Positions 8,013 to 15,928 of a stretch of DNA of 64,000 bases are shown here, one piece after another. Position 1 is the stretch's first letter; every line of letters starts with the position of its first letter. The notes beneath the pieces were generated by a model, which saw nothing but the letters and a program-made list of their open reading frames with translations, made no database searches and was not told where the DNA came from. The DNA is from an uncultured Propionibacterium sp. (GTDB taxonomy: Bacteria > Actinomycetota > Actinomycetes > Propionibacteriales > Propionibacteriaceae): the NCBI GenBank assembly GCA_938036835.1, contig CALHWB010000052.1, forward strand, positions 131,987 to 195,986, written 5' to 3'. A program made the position numbers and the translations under genes.

Positions 8013-8018
8013 ATTCTA
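8013..8018 (-). promoter_or_regulatory. -10 box for a leaderless hisD transcript
   Basis: TAGAAT on the minus strand ends 7 bases before the GTG at 8005, the spacing expected when transcription starts on the start codon. There is no Shine-Dalgarno sequence in front of that GTG and no convincing -35. Leaderless mRNAs are common in actinobacteria; here it is an inference from spacing. Confidence 0.5.
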
Positions 8019-8094
8019 GTGGGCCGGTGCGGTAACCCGGTCGCCAAGGTCAACGGTCGATGATTGCTGTCGCCGCCGGGCGATTGCGGATCGT

Positions 8095-8110
8095 CCCCGC
8101 ATTCGCGGGG
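8095..8110. other. small GC hairpin in the hisD/ybaK divergent region
   Basis: CCCCGC-ATTC-GCGGGG forms a perfect 6-bp stem with a 4-base loop, in the roughly 240 bases between hisD and the deacylase gene. It may mark transcript structure or a protein site. No T-run follows on either strand. Confidence 0.35.
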
Positions 8111-8245
8111 CTAGTCCTCGGCATTTGCTGTAGCCGAGCGGTCGGGGGATCCGGTGCCGGGCTGTGACAGTTCCCGATGACCGATAGGCTGCTCGAATAG
8201 GTAGTCACACCGCTGACGATGGGCCGATTGGGATGGCGAACTGAG

Positions 8246-8746
8246 ATGACTGGGCGAACAGCCGGCACGGCGGCGTTGCTGGAACTGATCCGCCGACAGG
8301 TACCGCACACCGTATATGAGTACGAGCACGATCCGGCCGAGCGGCATTTTGGGGCCGAGATCGTGGCAAAACTGGGGCTTGATGCCGCGCGGACCTTCAA
8401 AACGCTCATCGTCGATTTACGCGGCGCCGGCTCACGCCCGGTCTGCGCGGTCGTTCCGGTCAACACCAGGCTGGATCTGAAGGCGCTGGCCCGGGTTGCC
8501 GGCGCGAAGCGCGCCGACCTCATCGAGCCGGCCCGCGCCGAACGGATCACCGGTTACCGGGTAGGAGGCATCTCACCCATCGGGCAACTCACCCGCCTGC
8601 CGACCTGGATCGACTCGTCGGCTACCGGCAAACCCACGATCTGGGTCTCGGGCGGGCGGCGTGGATTGGTCATCGAATTGGCCACCGAGGATCTCGTCAC
8701 GTTGACCAGCGCCGGGTTCGCGGTTCTTGGGCGCCCCACCGCCTGA
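8246..8746 (+). CDS. ybaK: YbaK/EbsC-type Cys-tRNA(Pro) deacylase
   Basis: Trans-editing enzyme that hydrolyses mischarged Cys-tRNA(Pro). The product is 166 residues from ATG 8246 (MTGRTAGTAALLELIRRQVP); an upstream in-frame start at 8219 would add 9 residues. Family signs are ARTFKTLIVDL with the conserved lysine, CAVVPVNTRLDLKALARVAG, and the GYRVGGISPIG loop. It is transcribed away from hisD. Its last 174 bases run antisense over the end of the membrane protein gene at 8573-9304. Confidence 0.92.
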   Translation: MTGRTAGTAALLELIRRQVPHTVYEYEHDPAERHFGAEIVAKLGLDAARTFKTLIVDLRGAGSRPVCAVVPVNTRLDLKALARVAGAKRADLIEPARAERITGYRVGGISPIGQLTRLPTWIDSSATGKPTIWVSGGRRGLVIELATEDLVTLTSAGFAVLGRPTA

Positions 8747-9304
8747 TCTGCGGGGCTCCGGTTCGAGCTCTCGGCTCAGGTTGGCGTACAGCATGATCGG
8801 GATGATCGCTCCCAGAGCCCAGACGAACAACGCCGGGGTGGTGTGCAACCGGAAATCGATGGACACCAATTGCCCGGGTTGGGCCGCGTTGATCCGGTTG
8901 GCGAAGTTACGCGGCCCCAGGCTGATCCCCACCAGCCAGCAGATCCCGCCAGACACCAATCCGCCGCCGACGGCGACCAGCGTGACCGGCCAACCCAACC
9001 GATCGAACAACCGCCAGGCGGCGAATCCGATTGCGAGCCCGGCCAGCATGCCGATGATCACGTAAACACCATCGGTGGCGAAGACCTGCCCCAGAGAACG
9101 CTCGGTGATCTGAGCCGACCCGTTCTCGGAAACCGAGTAGGTAGGCAGTTCAACCATCGAATGCCACAGCAGGCCACCCAACGCGCCGCTCAGGGTAACC
9201 AGAACCAGATACAGCCAGGCCCGGGTACGCAGCGCGATAGGCCGCCGCAGCCAGCGTTGCAGGGTTCGTCGCAAGGGTTCGCTGTTTCGGCTGAACAGAC
9301 CCAT
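8573..9304 (-). CDS. four-helix membrane protein of unknown function
   Basis: The 243 residues start at ATG 9304, set by AGGAGG six bases upstream. Hydrophobic segments lie at about 29-48, 80-98, 106-127 and 157-174. A roughly 30-residue loop between the first two (VELPTYSVSENGSAQITERS) probably lies outside. From about residue 178 the tail is polar and low in complexity (EPEPRRSGGGAPKN), and residues from about 187 are encoded opposite the 3' end of ybaK. It may belong to a DUF2567-like actinobacterial family, which I cannot confirm. It follows dnaE by 48 bases and is probably in its operon. Confidence 0.75.
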   Translation of the reverse strand: MGLFSRNSEPLRRTLQRWLRRPIALRTRAWLYLVLVTLSGALGGLLWHSMVELPTYSVSENGSAQITERSLGQVFATDGVYVIIGMLAGLAIGFAAWRLFDRLGWPVTLVAVGGGLVSGGICWLVGISLGPRNFANRINAAQPGQLVSIDFRLHTTPALFVWALGAIIPIMLYANLSRELEPEPRRSGGGAPKNREPGAGQRDEILGGQFDDQSTPPARDPDRGFAGSRRVDPGRQAGELPDG

Positions 9305-9352
9305 CCGCACCTCCTGGCGGTCATCCATGGGCAATGTCACGCGCAATACCGA

Positions 9353-12300
9353 TCATGCCCCATTGCCGCTCGGTGTGCTCAGACAGGACGGCCCGAGCAG
9401 GGCCTTTAGGTCGGCAATCAGCGGTTGGGAAACCTGCGCGCGCAGGTCGTCCCCGAGCCGGAAGACGGTAGCGCGTTGCCCTGCTATCAACCGCAACCGC
9501 ACCTCGGTGGCACCGGGATGGGCGCCCAACACCTCGCGAATCCCGGTCACGACCCCAGGCGTACAGCGGTTGGCGCGTACCTGAATGGTGAGCGGCCGGG
9601 CATGATCGTCGGGGCCGACGTCCATGGCTGTCACGGTGTCGGCATGCAACTCAACCACCTCATCGCGCACATTGGCCCTACCCTTGACCTTGACGATCGA
9701 ATCGGGCACCAGTTCGCCGGCGACCTGCTCGTACACATTGGGGAAGACCGAGACCGTAACGGCCGCGTCCATGTCTTCGACCACCACCGAAGCCCAGATC
9801 CGGCCCTGCTTGGTCTGTCGCCGCTGTACCTGGGTGATCATGCCGCAGATCAGGTGGGACGCCCCCGCCACGCCCTCACCCCGTTCGTTCAGTCCAGAGA
9901 TGGTGGTGGTACGTTCGGTGGCCAGCACATGTTCCAGTCCGTTGAGGGGATGGTCGGATACGTACAAGCCGAGCATCTCGCGTTCGAATGCGAGCCGGGT
10001 GCGCTTGTCCCACTCATCGAGTTGCGGTACCGCGCTATGGCGGGTGCCCGTCTTTGTGGCGTTGGGCAGATCGAACCCACCCAGCAATGAGTCCTGGCCG
10101 TGCTCCTGGTTGCGCTTGATCTCCACGACCTGATCGATGGCGTTCTCGAAGATCTCCATAAGTCCGCGCCTGGTATGCGATAGGGAATCGAAGGCGCCGG
10201 ACTTGATGAGGGATTCGATCACCCGCTTGTTGCACACCACCAAGGGCACGATCTCCAAGAACTCATAGAAATCCCCGACCGGCCCATGCTCGTCGCGGGC
10301 GGCAATGATCGCCGAAACCACGTTGCCACCAACATTGCGTACCGCACCCAGGCCGAAGCGGATGTCGTTGCCAACCGCGGTAAACATGGCGCCGGATTCA
10401 TTCACATCCGGAGGCAGCACCTTGATACCCATCCGGCGGCATTCGGCCAGGTAAAGCGCCGACTTATCCTTCTCATCCTTCACCGACTGCAGCAGGGCCG
10501 CCATGTATTCGGTCGGATAGTTCGCCTTCAACCAGGCGGTCTGATAGCTGACCACACCGTAGGCAGCCGAATGGGACTTATTGAAGGCGTAATCGCTGAA
10601 CGGCACCAGGATGTCCCAGATGGTCTGGAAGGCATCGACGGAATAGCCACGTTCCAACATGCCGGACTTGAAAACGTCCAGTTGAGCGTCCAGATCCTTT
10701 TTCTTCTTCTTGCCCATCACCCGGCGCAGCACATCCGCGGCCCCCAGAGTGTAACCGGCAAGTTTGGTGGCGATCGCCATCACCTGTTCCTGGTAGACGA
10801 TCAGCCCGTAGGTTTCGTCCAGGATCTCGGCGAGAGGCTCGGCCAGTTCGGGGTGAATGGGAACGATCGCTTCGCGACCGGTCTTGCGCCGGGCGTACTT
10901 GTTGTGGGAATCGGCACCCATGGGACCGGGACGGTAGAGCGCCGAGACCGCCGAGATATCGGCGAACTTGTCGGGCCGCATTGAGCGGAGCAGCGCTCGC
11001 ATCGGCCCGCCATCCAGTTGGAAAACCCCCAGAGTGTCGCCCCGTTGCATCAGCTCGAAGGTGGCCGGATCGTTCAACGGCAGGTTCTCCAGGTCGATAT
11101 CGATACCCCGGTTGGCCTTGATGTTGTTCAGCGCATCATCGATCACCGTGAGGTTGCGCAGGCCGAGGAAGTCCATCTTCACCAAGCCGAGGGATTCGGC
11201 GCTGGGATAATCGAACTGGGTGATGATGGCGCCATCTTGTTCGCGCTTCATCACCGGTATCACCTCGGTCAGCGGCACCGATCCCATGATCACGCCGCAG
11301 GCGTGCACACCCCACTGCCGTTTCAGGCCCTCGATGCCCTGTGCGATGGTGACCACCTCGGCTATCTCGGGGTCGGAATCGAACAGCTCCCGGAACTCGC
11401 CACCCTCGGCGTATCGGGCATGGTCGGGATTGAACAGTTCCTTAAGCGGCACATCTTTGCCCATGACTGCGGGCGGCATGGCCTTGGTGATCCGCTCCCC
11501 CAACGAGAACGGTTTGTCCAGCACGCGTGCGGAGTCCTTGACCGCCTGCTTGGCCTTGATGGTGCCGTAGGTAACGATCTGAGCGACATGGTCTTTGCCG
11601 TAGCGCTGGGTGACATACTCCAAAACCTCACCGCGCCGGCGCTCATCGAAGTCAACATCGAAATCCGGGAGGGATGGGCGTTCCGGGTTCAGGAAACGCT
11701 CGAACAGCAGGCCGTATTCCAGCGGGCACAGACCGGTGATCCCCATGGCATAGGCGATGATCGATCCGGCCCCTGAGCCACGGCCCGGCCCGACCCGGAT
11801 GCCGTTGCGTTTGGCCCACCCGATATAGTCGGCCACCACCAGGAAGTATCCCGGGTAGCCCTTGGCAAGAATGACACCGATCTCGTAATCGGCACGTTCG
11901 CGCACCCGTTGGGGTAGCGGATCGCCGTATCGGCGGATCAGGCCCGCCTCGGCCTCATGCCGGAACCAGGATTCCTCGGTCTCCCCCTCCGGTACCAGAT
12001 AGCGGGGCATGAAGGTTCCCGAGCCCTCATCGAAGCTGGTCTCGCAGCGTTCGGCGATGGCCAGGGTGTTGTCGCAGGCCTCCGGGTAGCTGCTGAACAG
12101 CGTACGCATCTCTTCGACGGATTTCAGGTAGTAGCCGGTGCCGTCGAACCGGAACCGGTCGGGATCCGACAGCGTGGACCCGCTGGAGACACAAAGCAGG
12201 ATGTCCTGAGCCTGGGCGTCATGGCATTGCACGTAGTGCAGGTCGTTGGTGGCCACCAACGGCGCGTCTATCGCCTTCGCCAATCGCAGCAGATCCTTGC

Positions 12301-12898
12301 GGACGCGGGTTTCTATCGCCAACCCGTGATCCATCAGCTCGACATAGAAGTTCTCTTTGCCGAAAATCGATTGGAATTCGGCGGCCGAGGCCAGTGCCTG
12401 ATCGTACATGCCCAGCCGCAGATAGGTCTGCACCTCCCCCGACGGACAGCCGGTGGTAGCCATCAGGCCTTCGTGGTATTCGTTCAGCAACTCCCGATCC
12501 GCCCGCGGCTTATAGAAGTATCCCTCCAGGCTGGAGCGGCTAGACAGCTTGAACAGATTGTGCATGCCTTGGGGGTTTCGGCTCCAGATGGTCATGTGGG
12601 TGTAGGCACCCCTGGCGGCCACGTCGTCACCGGTGCCATCACCGAATTGGATGCGTTTGCGTTCCCACCTGGGGGTACCTGGAGTCAGATAGGTTTCCAG
12701 ACCGATGATCGGTTTGATGCCGTGGCGCTTGGCTGCCTTGTAGAACTCGTAGGCACCGAACATGTTGCCGTGGTCGGTGATGGCCACCGCCGGCATGCCC
12801 TGTTCCTTGGCAGCCCTGACCAGATCGTCCACCCGCGCGGCACCGTCCAGCATCGAGAAATCGGTGTGATTATGCAGGTGGACGAAATTGCGGGTCAT
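9353..12898 (-). CDS. dnaE: DNA polymerase III alpha subunit DnaE1
   Basis: Replicative polymerase, 1181 residues from ATG 12898 (MTRNFVHLHNHTDFSMLDGA) behind GGGAGCGGG; a longer frame to 13108 has no support. It has an N-terminal PHP domain (HLHNHTDFS, AITDHGNMFGAYEF), then the C-family polymerase core with GRGSGAGSIIAYAMGIT and the catalytic aspartates in LPDFDVDFDERRRGEV. Helix-hairpin-helix and OB-fold (about residues 980-1080) regions follow. Length and order fit the actinobacterial housekeeping DnaE1 rather than the mutagenic DnaE2. It is divergent from the PTS genes. Confidence 0.97.
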   Translation of the reverse strand: MTRNFVHLHNHTDFSMLDGAARVDDLVRAAKEQGMPAVAITDHGNMFGAYEFYKAAKRHGIKPIIGLETYLTPGTPRWERKRIQFGDGTGDDVAARGAYTHMTIWSRNPQGMHNLFKLSSRSSLEGYFYKPRADRELLNEYHEGLMATTGCPSGEVQTYLRLGMYDQALASAAEFQSIFGKENFYVELMDHGLAIETRVRKDLLRLAKAIDAPLVATNDLHYVQCHDAQAQDILLCVSSGSTLSDPDRFRFDGTGYYLKSVEEMRTLFSSYPEACDNTLAIAERCETSFDEGSGTFMPRYLVPEGETEESWFRHEAEAGLIRRYGDPLPQRVRERADYEIGVILAKGYPGYFLVVADYIGWAKRNGIRVGPGRGSGAGSIIAYAMGITGLCPLEYGLLFERFLNPERPSLPDFDVDFDERRRGEVLEYVTQRYGKDHVAQIVTYGTIKAKQAVKDSARVLDKPFSLGERITKAMPPAVMGKDVPLKELFNPDHARYAEGGEFRELFDSDPEIAEVVTIAQGIEGLKRQWGVHACGVIMGSVPLTEVIPVMKREQDGAIITQFDYPSAESLGLVKMDFLGLRNLTVIDDALNNIKANRGIDIDLENLPLNDPATFELMQRGDTLGVFQLDGGPMRALLRSMRPDKFADISAVSALYRPGPMGADSHNKYARRKTGREAIVPIHPELAEPLAEILDETYGLIVYQEQVMAIATKLAGYTLGAADVLRRVMGKKKKKDLDAQLDVFKSGMLERGYSVDAFQTIWDILVPFSDYAFNKSHSAAYGVVSYQTAWLKANYPTEYMAALLQSVKDEKDKSALYLAECRRMGIKVLPPDVNESGAMFTAVGNDIRFGLGAVRNVGGNVVSAIIAARDEHGPVGDFYEFLEIVPLVVCNKRVIESLIKSGAFDSLSHTRRGLMEIFENAIDQVVEIKRNQEHGQDSLLGGFDLPNATKTGTRHSAVPQLDEWDKRTRLAFEREMLGLYVSDHPLNGLEHVLATERTTTISGLNERGEGVAGASHLICGMITQVQRRQTKQGRIWASVVVEDMDAAVTVSVFPNVYEQVAGELVPDSIVKVKGRANVRDEVVELHADTVTAMDVGPDDHARPLTIQVRANRCTPGVVTGIREVLGAHPGATEVRLRLIAGQRATVFRLGDDLRAQVSQPLIADLKALLGPSCLSTPSGNGA

Positions 12899-13322
12899 CC
12901 CGCTCCCTTCGGCTTCGATCGGCAACAGCCATACCCTACCCGTGCCTATCGGAAGTCGTCGGAACCGGGCCAACCACACCGGAATGGCCGGGCCGGGATG
13001 CCGGGGACCACCCGGTGGGCACATCCAGCTGCGGCCCGCATCTCTAGCCGGGAAACCAACGGCGCTCGACGCGCCGACCTGCCGCAGACCGAACAGGACA
13101 GCGCTCAAGCAACGATGGTTCGCCCTGGTGAACCGCGGATACCCGCGTACCGCCTAGGACGCCGGGAGAGCCGGACAGGCCGGCCGATGCCCAACCGCCT
13201 GACCAGTTCCTCCGCTGCCCCACAGACCCACCTCAAAATGCCTCGTAGCCATCGGTTTAGCGTTACGCTGACCGGAACAATCGAATGCGTCTCCGTTGAG
13301 CGCCTCCAATGAAGGAAAACCC
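12899..13322. other. 424-base divergent intergenic region between dnaE and the PTS genes
   Basis: I see no convincing gene here. Short open frames cross it on both strands but have no family match, ribosome site or coding-like bias. It must hold promoters for dnaE (minus) and the PTS operon (plus). The clearest structures are the two tandem hairpins at 13117-13147. I could not find a strong -35/-10 pair, although TACGCT near 13265 is a possible -10 for the plus strand. Confidence 0.6.
13117..13147. promoter_or_regulatory. tandem inverted repeats, possible operator or RNA element
   Basis: GGTTCGCC-CT-GGTGAACC (13117-13134, 8 pairs with one G-T) is followed directly by CGCGG-ATAC-CCGCG (13134-13147). 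They sit about 175 bases before the EIIA-HPr-EI start and 220 bases before dnaE. They could be a repressor site for the sugar system or transcript hairpins. No regulator gene is adjacent. Confidence 0.4.
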
Positions 13323-15893
13323 GTGGCTGAACCCAATGCACCTGACAGGGTCATCCTGACCGCCCCGCTGACCGGCATACTGGTGCCGATCGAGGCCGTC
13401 CCAGACCCGGTATTCGCGAAGAAGATGGTCGGAGAGGGGATCTCCATGGACCCGCTGAGCAATCTATTGGTTGCTCCGGTCGATGGCGAGGTGATCGACA
13501 TCCAGCCTTCCCGGCATGCCATCACGATCCGCAGCAGGGAGGGCCTAGAAGTGCTGCTGCATATCGGGCTCGACACCGTCCAGATGGGCGGTAACGGGTT
13601 CGAGCCCCAGGTCAAGTCGGGGGCCCAGGTTACCGTCGGTCAACCGCTGATCGGATTCGACCTGGACCTGGTGGCCACCGAGGCGGTTAGCGCCTTGACC
13701 CAGATGGTGATCGCCAACTCCGACCGGGTAGCCAGGCTGACTCCCCGCACCGGCCGGGCCGAGGCCGGGGTCGACGCGGTGGCCGAGGTCGAGTTGCAAG
13801 CCGTCGCAGAGTCCGAAGCCACTGGCGGCGGTGGTAGCGCCGTATCCGAGGCAATACTGGTGCCCAATCCGACCGGGCTGCACGCCAGGCCCGCGGCGAC
13901 CCTGGTCTCGTTGGCGAAACAGTTCGGCTCCGATGTCCGGCTGCGCCGAGGGGAGGATGTGGCTAACGCCAAGTCGGTGATGGCCATCATGGGGTTGGCA
14001 GTGGAACGCGGCGAGAAGGTGATCGTCACCGCACACGGGACGGACGCCGAGGCCGCGGTGGCTGCGGTGGCCCAGGGCATCCGGGATGGGCTGGGTGAGC
14101 ACTGCCCGCCGCTCCCGGCCGCCGATACCGAGCCCGCTCCGGCCGAGGAGCCACTGCCTGCCGAACCAGCGGACGTCGCCCCGCGGTCAGGAGACCCGGA
14201 TCTGCTGCTGGGAGTGGCCGCATCACCCGGGCTGGGAGTGGGCCGGGTGCTACAACTGCGCCACGAGGACATTGAGGTCAGCGAGTTTGCCAGCGACCGC
14301 CATGTCGAGCAGCGCAAGCTGAACGCCGCGCTGGATCGGGCTCTGCTGGATCTGTCGGCCCTGCAAAGCAGGCTGGCCAAGGAGGCCGACCCCGATAAGG
14401 CGGCCATCTTCGCTGCGCATGCCGAGATCTTGGCCGATCCGGATCTGCTGGACATCGCTGCCAGCGCCATAGACAAGGGCAAAAGCGCACCATTCGCCTG
14501 GCGGGGCGCCTTCAGTAGCTATGCCGAGCGGCTTGCCGGATTGCGCAATGAGGTGCTAGCCGCCCGCGCAAACGACGTTCGCGATGTCGGTCAACGGGTG
14601 TTGGAGGAACTCACCGCCCAGCGCCGGGAGAAGCCGGAGATCCCACCCGAGACGATCCTGGTCGCCGAGGACCTGACGCCTTCCGATACCGCAACGCTGG
14701 ATCGCACCCGGGTGGTCGGGTTCGCCACCACCTCGGGTGGCGCCTCCAGTCACGTGGCGATCATCGCTCGATCCCTGGACATTCCCGCGGTTGCCGGCAT
14801 CGAGAGCCGGGCCCTGGATATCGCCGACGGCACCCGGGTGGTGCTGGATGGCAGCAAGGGCAGCTTGCAGCTCAACCAGTCCGACGCCCAGATCGAGGCC
14901 ATTGTGGCCCGCCAGCAGCGAATAGCCGCCAAGAAGGAACGGGATCTGGCCAACGCCGGCGAGCCGGCAACCACTACCGACGGCCATCGGGTGACGGTAG
15001 CAGCCAATATCGGCGGCCTGGCCGACGCCGAGCAGGCACTGACGGTAGGCGCCGAAGGCGTGGGGCTGTTGCGCAGCGAGTTTGTCTTCCTCGGCAGGCA
15101 GCAGGCGCCCACCGAGGACGAGCAGGCCGAACTCTACGCCAACATCGCCCGCGCGCTGCAACCCGGTCAGCCGCTGGTCATCCGGACCCTTGATGTCGGC
15201 GGCGACAAGCCGCTACCCTACCTGCCGATTCCCGCCGAGGAGAATCCCTTCCTCGGTATCCGCGGGGTACGGGTTGGTTTCGACCGGCCCGAGGTGCTGC
15301 GGGCCCAATGCCGAGCCATCGCGAGGGCCGCCGAGGCCGGTGCCGAACTGTTCGTGATGTTCCCGATGATCGCCACCGTCGAGGACTGGCGATTCGCCAA
15401 GTCGATCTGGGACGCCGAGGCCACAGCAATCGGAGCGGCCGATCGGGTGAAGGTCGGCATCATGATGGAGGTCCCCTCGGTGGCCGTGATGGCACGCCAG
15501 TTCGCCGCCACCGACGTGGAGTTCTTCAGTGTGGGCACCAATGACCTGACCAGCTACACCCTGGCGATGGACCGGGGCCACCCAAAGCTGGCCCCCCAGG
15601 TAGACCCCTGCAACCCGGCCGTGCTGAAACTGATCGGGGATGCCGCCAGTGCCCTCCATGAACGCGGCAAATGGCTCGGGGTCTGCGGTGGGGTCGCTTC
15701 GGATCCCCAGGCGGTACCGATCCTGGTTGGCCTCGGGGTGGACGAGCTGAGCTGTGCGATTCCGGCCATCCCGGCGGTGAAAGCCGCCGTGCGCGCCCAC
15801 TCGTTGGCAGACTGCCGCGAACTGGCCGCCAAAGCGGTGCGCTGCGCCACCCCTGCCGAAGCCCGGGCACTCGTCCCGGTCGATGAAGGCTAA
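13323..15893 (+). CDS. PTS EIIA(Glc)-HPr-enzyme I fusion protein
   Basis: One 856-residue chain carries three phosphotransfer domains. Residues about 10-145 are an EIIA-Glc domain with H65 (SRHAIT) and the active H80 in LLHIGLDTV. About 175-260 is HPr with H187 in PTGLHARPAAT and the Ser-46-like site ANAKSVMAIM. About 295-850 is enzyme I with H477 in TSGGASSHVAII, the PEP-binding LDVGGDKPLPYLP, MMEVPS and VGTNDLTSYTLAMDR, and the active Cys in GVCGG. A Pro/Ala/Glu-rich linker joins HPr to EI. GTG 13323 is chosen because GAAGGA lies 6-7 bases upstream; TTG 13296 would add nine residues. Together with the next gene it completes a PEP-to-sugar relay. Confidence 0.95.
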   Translation: MAEPNAPDRVILTAPLTGILVPIEAVPDPVFAKKMVGEGISMDPLSNLLVAPVDGEVIDIQPSRHAITIRSREGLEVLLHIGLDTVQMGGNGFEPQVKSGAQVTVGQPLIGFDLDLVATEAVSALTQMVIANSDRVARLTPRTGRAEAGVDAVAEVELQAVAESEATGGGGSAVSEAILVPNPTGLHARPAATLVSLAKQFGSDVRLRRGEDVANAKSVMAIMGLAVERGEKVIVTAHGTDAEAAVAAVAQGIRDGLGEHCPPLPAADTEPAPAEEPLPAEPADVAPRSGDPDLLLGVAASPGLGVGRVLQLRHEDIEVSEFASDRHVEQRKLNAALDRALLDLSALQSRLAKEADPDKAAIFAAHAEILADPDLLDIAASAIDKGKSAPFAWRGAFSSYAERLAGLRNEVLAARANDVRDVGQRVLEELTAQRREKPEIPPETILVAEDLTPSDTATLDRTRVVGFATTSGGASSHVAIIARSLDIPAVAGIESRALDIADGTRVVLDGSKGSLQLNQSDAQIEAIVARQQRIAAKKERDLANAGEPATTTDGHRVTVAANIGGLADAEQALTVGAEGVGLLRSEFVFLGRQQAPTEDEQAELYANIARALQPGQPLVIRTLDVGGDKPLPYLPIPAEENPFLGIRGVRVGFDRPEVLRAQCRAIARAAEAGAELFVMFPMIATVEDWRFAKSIWDAEATAIGAADRVKVGIMMEVPSVAVMARQFAATDVEFFSVGTNDLTSYTLAMDRGHPKLAPQVDPCNPAVLKLIGDAASALHERGKWLGVCGGVASDPQAVPILVGLGVDELSCAIPAIPAVKAAVRAHSLADCRELAAKAVRCATPAEARALVPVDEG

Positions 15894-15928
15894 ACCACCC
15901 ACCAGACCTCAAGACAAGGAATATCATC

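Noticed and set aside
8095..8110. CCCCGC-hairpin resembling half of a type I-E CRISPR repeat
   Set aside because: It occurs once, there are no spaced repeats and no cas genes; most likely an ordinary hairpin.
12888..13157. 89-codon plus-strand frame in the dnaE/PTS intergenic region
   Set aside because: No ribosome site, no motif, unusual composition; it begins inside dnaE antisense.
11957..13312. 451-codon open frame on the plus strand
   Set aside because: It is antisense to dnaE, with no recognisable protein family; long mirror frames are expected in GC-rich DNA.
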